Shown: piece after piece, positions 34,466-45,796 of the stretch | How positions within the stretch are numbered: the stretch's first letter is position 1 | How the letters are laid out: every line of letters begins with the position of its first letter | Origin: Gyrodactylus bullatarudis | Lineage: Eukaryota; Platyhelminthes; Monogenea; Gyrodactylidea; Gyrodactylidae | Length of the DNA: 64,000 nucleotides | NCBI GenBank assembly: GCA_012064415.1 | Contig: SSNU01000013.1 | Span: forward strand, 31,902 to 95,901 | Reading direction: 5' to 3' | Notes under the pieces: model-generated | The model's input: the letters and a program-made list of their open reading frames with translations, nothing else | What the model was told of the DNA's origin: nothing | Databases searched by the model: none | Translations under genes and position numbers: made by a program

Positions 34466-35192
34466 TAGGGCAACCAGAAAAAGGCAGTTTATTGAATGAA
34501 AAAAAGGCATTTTTCAGGCAAAATTTTGGAAAAAAGGCAAATAATAATTTTCGCTTAAACTGAATACATTTACCGGTGAACTATTGCAATTTGCATGATA
34601 TGGATACGAACTGGTTCAATTTTTCAAAACGAACTTTTATCACAACCGTTTTCAACCCACCAAGAACCTTTAACAAATGATTTTTAATTATCATTGGTTA
34701 AGGATGATCATCCAATGTATTAAGTATGAATATCTAAAATCTTTGCAATCTGATTGATTATATTTTTAAATTATTCGTTTGGACCATTTTGCTCATGATT
34801 TTCTCTAGCTTTGGAGAGTACAGGGAAGTTTCAACTGAATTTCCGAACATGGTATTTAATTTTTTGAAGTTTTCAAAGTCCTCGTTGTGAACTTTAGCTA
34901 TTAGAAGCATCAAATGTAGAATATCATGATGATTTTACAATTAACAGCCTTCGATTTTTTCATTGAAGTCGTATCCTGAGTGCAAATTTAAGCGTATAAT
35001 GTCATATTTTTATTAATTTTTGATTGTACCTAAAATTGGTCAGGGGATTCAAAAAGGCTAAAAAAGGCTTTTTTGGATGAAAAAAGGCAAACCCAACTCG
35101 TAAACCAAGCTTTCAGGAGATTTTTTAATAACATTTTCAGGCTTAATACACCTGTATTAATCTAAGGACAAAAAAGGCATTTGGTTGCCCTA
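34466..35192. mobile_element. Non-autonomous hAT element 1
   Basis: 727-bp element bounded by TAGGGCAACCAGAAAAAGGC and its imperfect reverse complement ending GGTTGCCCTA. It is flanked by a perfect 8-bp duplication, CTGATCAG (34458-34465 and 35193-35200). The interior is rich in subterminal AAAAAGGCA words in varying orientation, as expected for hAT transposase-binding repeats. No intact frame. Confidence 0.9.
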
Positions 35193-35516
35193 CTGATCAG
35201 TCATCCTGAGCAATAAAAGTTATTTTTGAAAATTTCTCCACCAGTTTTGGTTATTGAGAAAGCACACACCCTGTTTTTGACTCTTGAAACAAATTTTATC
35301 TTATCATAATCATACTTTCAAGTAAGACAAGTATTCTTTTGGACAATTTTTTTCATTTTTTCGAGTTTTGGTCTTATTTTGTACAGAAATTTCTCCTATC
35401 GAACTTGTTCGTTTAGTATGAATAAAATTGAAAATAATTGAATTTTAAATGGAGAAATTGATTTTTTATCACAACTTGGACATTTTTGATAATTGCACCC
35501 TTAAATTTCTAATTAG

Positions 35517-36105
35517 TAGGGTGACCAAAATGCCTTTTTTTGCTCCTTTTTGAGAGTGAGTCTAAAATACTCTGAAAATATACAAAATTCAGTCCTTTTT
35601 TTTCTAAACCTATTAATAAGAGAAATAAGTTTGCCTTTTTTGCCTATTTGGAGGAGGCTTGCCTTTTTTAAAAAGGATTGCTTTTTCATTTTTTTCAAGG
35701 ATTGTGCAAAATTTTTATCATTGTTTAATCATAGTTAAATTTTCATTGTCTGAATCTAAATTTATGGGATACTCGGTAAACAGCCAATAGAAATGGCTTA
35801 TCCAACTCAACATCTCATTCTCATTCTATTCACTTGAAAGGCTTGAAGAATTGATTAATTTTTTAAAATCACTATTTGTGAGAGACATTCAATTTTATGA
35901 ATTTACCTTTTTTGCTTTAGTATGTTGTTAAAGTTACTTTTTGGATTATCAATGAGATCTTCCTTAAGTCCTCTTTTAGCAGATATCTTCTTGGGATGCT
36001 TCTCGTGAGAAACATTCGATTTTATGAATTTGTCTTTTTTTGCCTTTTTGAGAATTAAAAATTGCCTTTTTTCATTGAAAAGTATGCCTTTTTATGGTCG
36101 CCCTA
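35517..36105. mobile_element. Non-autonomous hAT element 2
   Basis: 589-bp element with ends TAGGGTGACCAAAATGCC and GGTCGCCCTA, flanked by the perfect 8-bp duplication CTAATTAG (35509-35516 and 36106-36113). The interior has many subterminal TGCCTTTTT words. Its TIR is close to that of element 1, so both probably use the same transposase. Confidence 0.9.
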
Positions 36106-36120
36106 CTAATTAGTAATTAT

Positions 36121-37967
36121 TAAGGCCTCAAAAAGTCATAAAAGTTATATTTTAGCCTGTGAAAATAAAGGTTTTAAAACCGTCAAAAATCAAAAATCGG
36201 ATAGGACATCAGGGTCCAAAGTTATAAAGTCTTAATAGGTCATATTTCAAATCATAAATGCTTGAAATATGCCCTGTTTTACATGAGAGTTCATCAATAG
36301 TATTTTTCAAAATTTGATTTTTTCAAACAAAGGAGGTTACATTCTTGAATCTGATTAGTTGTTAGCTTTCACATTCCCCTCACATACATATCATACATAA
36401 TATGTATTACATGCATACTTCCTTTTCGACCAATCAGATTCGAGTACGGAAAATTAAATGAAACACAAGCATGCCATTTTCAAATTAAGCATATCAAAAT
36501 GGTCAACCGTGGTATTCCTCATGCTAGAAAAGTACTAAAATATAAGAAGGAGTTTCCTGATGAATTTACTGATACTATTGATGGAAAACTTTGGTGCTAG
36601 ATCTGCAACAGAGAAGTCAATTGTGAAAATATGTTCAATGTTAACCAACACAGACAATCTAAAAGGCACAATGTTGATAGAGATGTCCCTATCCTAAGGC
36701 AAACAAAAATTGATGCTCCAGATATCAAAAAGCACCTCAGCCTTATTGATATGATTCTTAAAATCGGACTACCTACATTGATATTAAATGATTGCTTATT
36801 CCGAGATTTTTTCAAGGAATCTTTTGGATTTTTTATGTTATCTCATGAAAGTTATAGAAAAATGATAATGGAAATTTATCTAGAGAAGAAGCACGAAATA
36901 GCTGAAAAACTGGCTAATGAAAACGTCTTTCTAATGGCTGATGAATCAGAATTCAATGGTTCCAAATATTTGAATATTCTTGGTGGTGAGCTTGTAAACC
37001 CAGATAAAAGCTATTTAATTCGCTCAATCAAACTGGAAAAGTCCTTAAATATGGTAGATGTTGTTCACCATGTTCAGGAAACTGTCACTGAATACAGTAT
37101 TAACAAAAATCTCGTCAATCTCTTGGTAACAGATGCTGCCAAGTACAATACAGCAGCAACAGTACATTTTAAAGTCCTTTATCCTAACATGTTTCACATA
37201 ACTTGTACAGCTTATTTGCTCCACAACTGTTGCATGAAGATCATGGAAGCTTATGGAGACGTTAAAATGTTGATATCTTCTGTCAAAGCCCTTGTTATTA
37301 AGAATAGACATCACCAGTCTGCTTTTGATTGCATCGGTCAGCCACAATCAGTCATTTTAACTCGTTGGGGAACGTGGTTGAAGGCAGTTGAATACTATGC
37401 TAACCATTTAGTTAAAGTTCGGTCAATAGTTGCATCACTTGATGGAAAAGGAGAGATTATTACAAAGGCTAAGGCCGCAGTAAAAGTTGAAACTCTATGT
37501 AACGATTTAGTTGAGATAAGCTGTTGTTATTCAAAGCTGGTTCCGTTGATAGATAGAATTCGACAGTGATCCGATCCAGTTGAAAGCTAATCTGAATAAA
37601 AGACTTGACTCAAATGATATAACTCAAATATGCTCTAAATCTAACTCAAACATTGAGTCCCATGTTTACTCTATGTTATTAAATGCCCAACCATCAAACT
37701 CTGATGTTGAAAGGTCATTTTCAGTAATGCCGAAAATAGTCAAATCAAGAAGAAATTTCAAAGATAACAATTTCGAATTTAGCTTCATGTTACATTTCAA
37801 TAAATAATATTTTTTTCAATAATACTACTCACGAGTAAAAATTATAAACGCTTGTATTATTACAAAAAATTCAAAAATGCTTAAAATATGCCCTAAAAAA
37901 ACCAAAAAGGCATATTTTTCATTAGCGCTAAAGAATTCATTTATTAGGTCATATTTTTGAGGCCCTA
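36121..37967 (+). mobile_element. hAT element 3 with dead transposase
   Basis: 1847-bp element with ends TAAGGCCTCAAAAA and TTTTTGAGGCCCTA, flanked by the perfect 8-bp duplication GTAATTAT (36113-36120 and 37968-37975). Subterminal ATATGCCC/GGCATAT words lie near both ends. It inserted immediately beside the right target duplication of element 2; the two duplications share one base. Confidence 0.92.
36499..37807 (+). pseudogene. hAT transposase (CGGBP1-like), broken
   Basis: The start ATG at 36499 opens MVNRGIPHARKVLKYKKEF, the N-terminus typical of CGGBP1-like hAT proteins. A C2H2/BED-like finger follows (C-x2-C, then H and H near QHRQSKRH), interrupted by TAG at 36598 between its first two Cys. 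The main frame to 37569 includes the DDE-fold region (NVFLMADESEFNGS, LVTDAAKYN). A one-base frameshift near 37560 separates the C-terminal dimerisation segment with PSNSDVERSFSVM (stop at 37807). One stop and one frameshift make it inactive. It lies inside hAT element 3. Confidence 0.9.
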
Positions 37968-38351
37968 GTAATTATAATTACACTCAAGCTACTCAGACTA
38001 TGTTAGCGTACACTGAGTAATTACAGCTTTAACATCTACACGACCTAACTAAAATCAATAATTATTGATCCTTATAAGTTATAAGGATTCCTTGGCTGAA
38101 AATCCTTTCAAATTCATTTCACAACTACAGAGCTTGATAAGAAAAAACTGTTTCTAGAGTCAAAAACTGGGTTTGAGCTGGGTGGAGAAGTGTATTACTG
38201 GTCGTTCTAGTGATAAAAAATAAAGAATCCTAAGTCGTAGAAAACTCTCTCTGAAATATTGAAGAAATTTAGATAAAAATTCATGAATAAATGTTTAACG
38301 ATCATTGGAAAAAAATAATTCCAGTATCGAAAGGGTTAATGCCACTCTGCA

Positions 38352-38768
38352 TTGCTTAAAATCCCAATTAATCAGTATAGCTGCTATCAGTTAAAGTTCA
38401 GTAGAGGTCAATGCTTCATGCAGACAGTTAAAAATCGGTCGAAAGAGACTCTATTCAAAATTATCAAGAAAGGAATATTGCCAGGCTCAACCATAGTATC
38501 TGATGAGTTCAAGTCATATGCCCGTCTTTCTCAAGAAGGATATAAACATGAAGCTGTTTGCCACAAATACAGATTTGTCAAAGTATCAGGTTTCCACACG
38601 AACCGAATAGAAGCTATATGGGGTGCAGCTAAGCGTGAATGTTATTCAGTTCGAAACAAGAGAAAAGCCCTGATTGATTATTATTTGAACCAATATCTGT
38701 TCCGAAGAAAAAATAAGAAGAAGATATTGTCAGCAACATTCAAAGCAATCAAAGATATTTATTGTTGA
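38352..38768 (+). pseudogene. Merlin/IS1595-type transposase, 5'-truncated
   Basis: The frame encodes the C-terminal part of an IS1595-like DDE transposase, the fold used by eukaryotic Merlin elements. It has GSTIVSDEFKSYARL (second catalytic Asp) and GFHTNRIEAIWGAAKRECYS (catalytic Glu in the family's NxIExxWxxxKR). It ends in a basic tail before the stop. The N-terminal zinc-binding part and the first Asp are missing and there is no in-frame ATG at the true start. No flanking TIRs were found. Confidence 0.85.
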
Positions 38769-39198
38769 TTAATTTAAATAAAGATTATATTTTTAACTAT
38801 TCAAATATCGTTTAACTCTTAATAATGAATTCTAGAAGCTACTTGTTAGTAATTACAGGATTAAATCATATTAAAAAAACCTGCGTTCCTAAACTGAACA
38901 TTAGCCCTGCTATCCATTGACTTGTTCTAAGGAATTTGAATGACAAACATTTTTGAATAAAATTAATTAAAAAATTTACTAATATTTAACATTGTCAAAT
39001 CCTTGATCCTGGTTAGAAATAAAAACAAGGCAATCAATAAGTATTTACAACTGTATTAGAGTTATTGATCAATCAACATTGTCTCTTGCCCCCATAAGAG
39101 CGCACATTCCTTTCATTTTTTATAGCCTGCCCAGTTAGTAAATATACAACTACTATTTATTTTTCTATAAGATCTAATACTTGGTTTAACTTTTTAAA
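38769..39198. other. Spacer upstream of the 39.2-kb gene
   Basis: 430 bp, AT-rich. CTATAAG at about 39166 is a TATA-like word about 30 bp before the ATG at 39199. Nothing else visible. Confidence 0.5.
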
Positions 39199-42100
39199 AT
39201 GTCCGATCCTGCCACGACAATGCCTGAGAAAGAGGCCATCAACACTGGAGTAAAGAAAGTTGAAGAAGTGACCAAAAGAGAGAACGTTGAGAAGCAGGAG
39301 AGGAAGAAGCATTTCCGCCTGTCAATGAAACTCCCATTCCTGGCAACAATAAAGAAGAGGAATTGTGAAAAAACTCAAATCGAGGAAAATGAAACGGAGA
39401 ACAATGCAAAAACCACAGAGGGCGGAAAGAAGCCAATTCAACAGGTTAAATGCGCCTTCAATGGAGGTGTCTCAAAATTACGCTCATCCCTGAGAGGATT
39501 AAAGACCCATTGTAGAGATTATGAAAATGAAGATGTTGTTCAGGTGAGTTATTTATTTTCATTATCGAGCATTGGTTAGAAGAAATAAATTTTATTTTAA
39601 CTTGAGCAAACCTGGAGTTTTGAAAAACAAATCTACCTGATGAAGAATTCTCCCGATAGATATTTTTAATATATTCGTACGTGTCTTAAATAAACTACAG
39701 TTCGAAATGGTATACTTTTAGACATAGTAAAATAAAAGTAGAGTATCGAATCTACTTCAAAGTAAGTATGTTAAGAAAATAATAAATAATTCCTTATTTA
39801 TTTTTGCAGCATTTCTTAGTAGATCTTTAAAAGAAATGAGTTTGAGCATTCAGATGAAGAAAGCTAGATTCTTTCTTCTTAGTACATCATTTTATAGAAT
39901 AAATAAAATTCCAGAGAGATTCTCGTCAAGAGACTCCATTATCAAATTGGTTACATCCAGAGTAAAACCTTGTATGTTTTGTATTACTCACCAAATCTGT
40001 AGAGAATAACATTTTTGGCATTAGAAATATATACAGGGTAGTGTTTTCATTTTGTAACGAGATATAACATTGTTTATCTTCAAAGTTGAAAGAATAGAAA
40101 AATAATAATAAAATCATATTGTGACGTATTATTTCTTTCTCTTCAGAGTTTTGGTCAGATTTTTTCTTCATGCACAAAGTGTATGCATCATCAAATGATC
40201 GATAGTCATCCAAGTATCGTGTTATTCAAAAAAATGAATGTTAACTGTTTATTTGTGTTAGTGAAAATCTTTATTATGAGAAAACTCATGCATTCTTTGA
40301 AATTAGTGCATTTCAGTATGAAATTCGTGTATCCCAATGAAGATATAGAAAGTCAAAAAACCAATTATTTTCGAATTTTTGAAAGCTAAAAATAATAAAT
40401 CTTAAAATAAATTTTTGTTGTTTAAAGTTAATTATTTGTTCAAGTCAACCATGTAGATCAGGTATTTTCTTGAATCAATAGAAAACACCATCGATTGCTG
40501 TAGAAAATGGAGAAAGTAGTGGGATTTATTTTCGTGAAAAAATGGAATTTTTTAAAACTTTGTTGTATTGATATCACCCCTAGGAAAAGATTTATCTAAG
40601 AGAAATTCCACACCTAGATTCCTTAAATACTAAAGCATCTTTGTTTATGTAGGCATCTGTGAATTTTCGAAAAATTGTTAAAAAAGTTATCCCTATTGTG
40701 CATTTGAAAAACACAACTTGTTTCAAAGACGGATCTATAGGAAACTTAATAAATTTTCCTTTTTCAAAATTACCTTTTTGAAATGCACGAATTTCATACT
40801 CAAATGTACCAATTCCAAAGAATGAATACATTTTATTTTACTAAAGCTCATTGAAATGCACAAGTTCCGTATTGAAAGCACGAAGTTCATAGAGAACAGA
40901 AAAAAGGTTGAAGCAGTTGATTTCTTTGAGAAACGTTTTTTTCAAGGTCTATTGACTGATCACAAGTTATGATTCATAAATGTATAATTAAAATGTACAA
41001 TCTGCTGAAAACAATGTGCTAAAGTTTCAGCGACCAAACTTGAAAGATTTTCATAATAGTCCAACTTACATGATAGAATTTGATTTATTTATCTCATGAA
41101 AATCCATTGATTGATTGACAACAAGATATTTTGACAATTATTTTATTTCTTTACCATCAAAGTACACATAAATAGAAATCGAAATTTCTCGTTAAAAAAC
41201 ACATAAAAATTAATGATATTTTTAAAGCATTTTGGGTTCTCATCTAACATAATCTTGTATAATTTTGTTCAGAAATTCTGCGTAAAATTAATAGAATTCG
41301 AACACGTTATAATAACATTTGGAATTACATCTGAGCTCATTTTCTTGTATTTAAACTGATCCTTTGTACAAGAAAAGTTTACATTTGAAAAATCCTTCAC
41401 TATCTCTTAGTTATGGGGAAAAGTCCAATAGCTTCATTTTTGAAGTTGAAGAGAATGAAATTCTACAGGAAAACCATCCTTCGTCTAAGAAGAAATAAAA
41501 CAATTAGATGTAAGAATTTCTTCAAAGAAATTATGACTCATTTTGCTGACATTCCGGTAAGATTTTTATCAAAGAGACCTTTGGAATACAGGAGAAAAAG
41601 ATATTTTATGACGAATAATCTTATCAGTTTATTCCAGTAAAATCAAGATATAGATAATGTGTTCTAGATGCATGAAACCTGAAAACAATTGCTAGGAAAT
41701 TCAACTTGAAAGCATTTTGATTTGTAAGCTAATGTGTATAACTGATTTGTTCATATGAATATGTAAATTTCTAGTCAAGGGAGGCTATAATCTAGAAGCA
41801 ATTTTAGTCTTGTATAAGCTCTGTCTCTTACAAAATTCAAAATGTAGCATTCAATCAATGTTCACCGTAAAAATATGAATATCAGAGAATTTTTTTCAAA
41901 TTATTTTTCATTGCATGGTAGACAATACGTTTAATTACACCAATCAGATATTTTATTCATTAATTTCATTGGATGATCAATAAGAATAAACAAATTTTTT
42001 TCGTTTTTTATTCGTAGTTAGAAAAAATTGTAAGAAGTCCAGTTTGTTTCATGATTCTTTTTTCAGTTGGAATACTCAGATTAGACTAAATTTCAATAAA

Positions 42101-42941
42101 AATTAGTAAAATTGAATTTAGTATAACCACCGTTTTTCCAAAGCCTCTTTCAGACGTTTCAGTGGATGAGACGCTAGTCACCTGAACTGATCTATAATTT
42201 TATCTAAAAACCTTAGCATTCCTATTGGTCCAGATCTGAAAAACCATTCAAGATTAAATAAACCTTGAAATCAATCAGAAAAACTTGAAACAGGTTGTTT
42301 ATATTTCCCATCGATATTAGTTTCATTATTTATCAGGGTCTAGCCTATATTGAAATTACTTTCTACTTAGGAGTAGTTTTAAAATGATATCTTTCAAATT
42401 TTATAACGAAATCTAATAACGAAACAACTCAGGAATTCACTCCAATTTTATAAGAGTTGCTTTTGTTCAAAAAGTATACCTTGTTCTGATTTAGCTATGC
42501 TGTTTTAAATTTATATTTTCATCACATCTTATGTAAGAAGATTATTTGAAAATTTTTAAAAGAATATCTCCTCTAAATCAAAATACAGATAAGACACATA
42601 TTCAACTTGAGAATTTTAAATTATTCCTCAAAAGAATTTCATTTTCTGGCTAGGGAAAATTCAAATTTTCTTCATTCCACATTGATGAATTTGATAGTCT
42701 GAGAAGATTTTCAATATCCAATCGATAACTGGATTTTATAGCTAGTCTTTTTGAGTTCAAAACATTACAAGTGCTATAAAGAGTATATATCTTCTCTTAG
42801 TGTTCATAGACTAGAATAAATATTTCTTACTAGTTCAGATAGACTGAGTTATTTGGAGGATACGATTCCGCAAGGATCGGTTCTGATAGCTACTGCAGAC
42901 AAAGTCTCAGTCGCAAGCACTTCAGTAGTCAAAGACTCTGA
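39199..42941 (+). CDS. Possible small gene for a basic protein, unknown function
   Basis: Exon 39199-39543 opens at ATG 35 bp after a TATA-like word and has balanced codon use unlike the surrounding AT-rich DNA. It encodes 115 residues rich in Lys and Glu, with RLSMKLPFLATIKKR and CAFNGGVSKLRSSLRGLKTH, and ends at a good GTGAGT donor in phase 0. Two 3' exons are possible. One at 42843-42941, after ATAG, adds 32 residues (starting TELFGGYDSARIGSD) and a TGA, giving 147 aa. The other, after a strong TTTTTGCAG at 39801-39809, adds six residues and a stop. I recognise no family, and there is no signal peptide or clear membrane segment. Confidence 0.45.
39831..41412. other. AT-rich region without clear gene
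   Basis: Probable intron or intergenic DNA. The words GTGCATTTCAGTATGAAATT (about 40308) and TGAAATGCACGAATTTCATA (about 40776) are inverted relatives, and the second recurs near 40853. The frames at 40183-40389 and 40592-40831 overlap these repeats and have no motif. Confidence 0.4.
41413..41556 (+). CDS. Possible alternative first exon of the 39.2-kb gene
   Basis: ATG at 41413 opens 48 very basic residues (start MGKSPIASFLKLKRMKFYR) ending at a GTAAGA donor in phase 0. It could therefore splice to the exon at 42843 in the same frame as the upstream first exon. Without splicing the frame continues to 41640 (75 aa). No homology recognised; it may be chance. Confidence 0.25.
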
Positions 42942-43405
42942 GGATTTGTAGTGAAGGGATTCTAAATAACTATCAGAATAATTCAAATCCGGAAAGCCAT
43001 ACAGACTCAAAAACGTTAATTTCACCAATTATAATTATCGTAGTAAAATTCATTCAAAATTTGTTGGCGCGTATTTAAAAATGGTAACTTTCAAATGAGA
43101 TTTTTTATATCAGGACAAAATTTTGAATATTCAATAAGTTTTTTTTCTCAAAATTTAATTCTCTATCGAATGAGTAAATAGCAGAAAAATTTGCATTACT
43201 CTAATGTATATTTAGGAAATTATCACGATTTTCTGTGAAAAGCTTTTCTTCCTGCATTCACATGATGTTCATTAGACCTTGATAAAAATTACAGATGTTG
43301 AATTGATACTGCTTTAGATTACTTTAATGCTTTTGAAATGCTAATCAATACATTTTATTTCGTTAAAATAGATTTATAAAGGTAGGGGTTTGGAATTTAT
43401 CTTAA

Positions 43406-43621
43406 CCCTTTCGGTGCCGAGACTATTTCACAATTTTAATAAAAACCAAAATTTAGCTATGTAGATACCAAGTTATTTGGCCAAAAATATTACTAATGCA
43501 AGTTCACATTGTGGGCTTCAATTTAAACTTTAATTTATCCAGAAACCTATCAAACTAGTAGAGTTATGAAGGTTCAAAAAAATTGGAAAATGGACATATA
43601 TGTCCATCGGCATCCAAAGGG
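43406..43621. mobile_element. piggyBac-type MITE
   Basis: 216-bp element flanked by TTAA on both sides (43402-43405 and 43622-43625). The ends are CCCTTTCGGTGCCGA and the reverse complement of CCCTTTGGATGCCGA. Just inside the right end is the palindrome GGACATATATGTCC. TTAA duplications and CCCTTT ends are diagnostic of piggyBac elements. No coding capacity. Confidence 0.88.
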
Positions 43622-43994
43622 TTAAGGAACTAAAGAGAATTCTTATCATTATTCATTTTAGGTTCAGATAATAATTTGTTTACCACCCATTCGAAAGGAA
43701 ATCTATATTAATCTCATGTCGAAAATTCAAAATTTTCTTTTACCTTCAAATTTATTTTTTGAAAAGGAACATCTATGAAAGGTTCAACTGAACTCTGATT
43801 GGTTGATATTTTTTATCTTTGCAAATCATTCACTGCTCGATTAAAAATACACGTTTATATTAAACAAAATAAAATACAAATTGATACATTCTCAAATTAA
43901 TTAAGGGAGTAGAGACATAAACCTCTCTTTCCGATAGGTGATAATTAGTTTTTGTTTTTATTTAAGAGATGTATTATTTCCACAAAATCCAATA

Positions 43995-44479
43995 CAGTTT
44001 TCCCCCAGTTTTGGTGTATGAGAAATCGCATACTCCATTTTTCCTATGAAAAATAGATTTTCACATCAAAACACTGAAACGACATTTGAAAGAATTCTTC
44101 ATTGATTTTTAATTAGACATGAAGCTAACATAGAGAATGTTTGAACCTAAATTGAAACCCATAATTATAGACTATAATTATAATGATTATTGAACTTTTA
44201 CCTATTAAAGGTGACACATTGCCTTTTTTATCAACGTTTATTTTCAATATTTTTCATGCTCAGTGGACGAATTCAATAGGGTTTAGTGGTACTGATTGAA
44301 TCAAGAGGAAATACTCTTTAAATTGAGACAAAAAACTAAAAAATTATGAAATTTCGGCCAAAAGATTATCTTTCAGAAAGTTGTTCTACTTAAAAGTAGA
44401 TCTATGATGAGAAAAATCTATTTTTCGTAGGAAAATTGGGGTGTGCGATTTCTCATACACCAAAACTGGGGCACAACTG
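43995..44479. mobile_element. CAGT-ended MITE (Tc1/mariner-like), copy 2
   Basis: Flanked by TA on both sides (43993-43994, 44480-44481). The ends are CAGTTTTCCCCCAGTTTTGG and the reverse complement of CAGTTGTGCCCCAGTTTTGG, with a TIR of about 50 bp. It is similar over its length to copy 1 at 10329-10769 but about 45 bp longer. Confidence 0.88.
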
Positions 44480-44481
44480 TA

Positions 44482-45550
44482 TATTGTTACAATAACATAC
44501 ATCAGAGGTAGATTTTTTTAATTTACGATTTATAAATTGGGTTAGAATCTAATCGAGCTAAAAGGATTCTGATGGTGTATATTATATTAGAGGGAAATTT
44601 TTTTTACCGAATCCTTTGCCAAATCTTTGTAAAAGATTTATGGAATTTGGCTAATTGGAAAAAGAATTCACGTAAATTTCAGTTAGATTTCCATTTTGAA
44701 TTCACTCATTGAGCTTGAAAAAATAGGTAATAATACAGATTAAACCTTCGATTAACCTATTATATTGATATATCCCATTGTATATGAATACTTCTCTACC
44801 CCAGATATAAATAGTGATCACTGGTCATATTCCCATTGTTTTTGGATATGCCTCGAATATCACCTATTATACTTAATCTGAAACCTATTGTTTTTGTATT
44901 TACTCCAGTAAAAGTTTCATTCAATTTTAATTTTGTCAATATTTTTCCCACCAAAGTTCCTGCTATGCTTTTTTATGAATTAGAATCTTGAAGCAGCTAA
45001 AGATATTTCATAATCATAAAAGGCCGCTTTTAAGTAGTGTCAGGGTTGATCTTGCTTGTTCGAATTCTAACATCTAGTATAATGATTCATTATCAATGAG
45101 ACAGTTTCTATTTCAAAGAAGCTCATTAGAACTCAAAAAATAATAATTTCAAGATTCTACCACAGCATTTATATTCGGTTTTAATTTTAAAGGAAATATT
45201 TACGGGCAGGCCTAGTGAGTTAAGAATTGAAGATAACTTAAAGAGAAATTTTGTTCCAAATAGAAAAAAATTGTCACCACCGGGAATTACTTTGTCTGAT
45301 TCTCAAGGTTTTCTCTCAGGCTTTATTTTACAATCACATAATTGAATTATAAGATTTTTGACAAAAAAACATATTTCAAGAAGAAATTAACATGCCTACA
45401 CACAAATGCAGACGAAGTGCAATATATTTCTGGTTAAAATTATAATTTTTCACATAAATCAATGAATTGGACATGGGAGAACCCTGATCTGAAATAGTCA
45501 TTATGTAAAAATAACTCTTTAAATTATTAACTTATTTAGCGGAAAATTAT
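44482..45550. other. Intergenic, no gene seen
   Basis: AT-rich. CTTGCTTGTTCGAATTCTAA at about 45050 recurs in modified form near 49160 and 55195, which suggests fragments of one dispersed element (see the hammerhead-like entry near 49 kb). Confidence 0.4.
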
Positions 45551-45796
45551 AAAGTTGGGAATCTATGATTTTTCCAGAAATCTAGATTTTTTCATCAAGA
45601 ATTCGAATTTGTTAAAGATTTTTTGGAATCCTACTCATGTTTTCCACTTTAACAATTTGAAGAAAAAAATTATGAAAAAAAATTATTTTTATGAAAAATA
45701 TAGTCATTTTTCCAAATTCCCATTTGGCGCCAAAATACCATTTTTTCGAACTCTAAACTCAAATTTTTTATTCAATTTGAAAGTGGGAGTGTGATC
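45551..45796 (+). repeat. Dispersed TTTGGCGCC repeat, copy 4
   Basis: AAAGTTGGGAATCTATGATT through CATTTGGCGCCAAAATACCA. The frame at 45555-45794 covers it by chance. It abuts the foldback element that follows. Confidence 0.75.

Larger units (their letters stand above)
35237..38187. repeat. Outer TIR element interrupted by hAT insertions
   Basis: The left end has CTCCACCAGTTTTGG and ACCCTGTTTTTGACTCTTGAAAC (35237-35294). The right end at 38145-38187 is the reverse complement of CTCCACCCAGC..CCAGTTTTTGACTCTAGAAAC. The left end resembles the CAGT MITE at 10329. Two hAT elements (35517-36105 and 36121-37967) lie between the ends; removing them leaves about 515 bp, close to the size of the CAGT MITEs. 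Confidence 0.65.

Noticed and set aside
38322..38340. Right end of a second piggyBac MITE (CGAAAGGGTTAA)
   Set aside because: No matching left end or TTAA partner within a plausible distance.
40183..40831. Two small genes at 40183-40389 (+) and 40592-40831 (-)
   Set aside because: They overlap inverted relatives of one short repeat and show no motif or start context.
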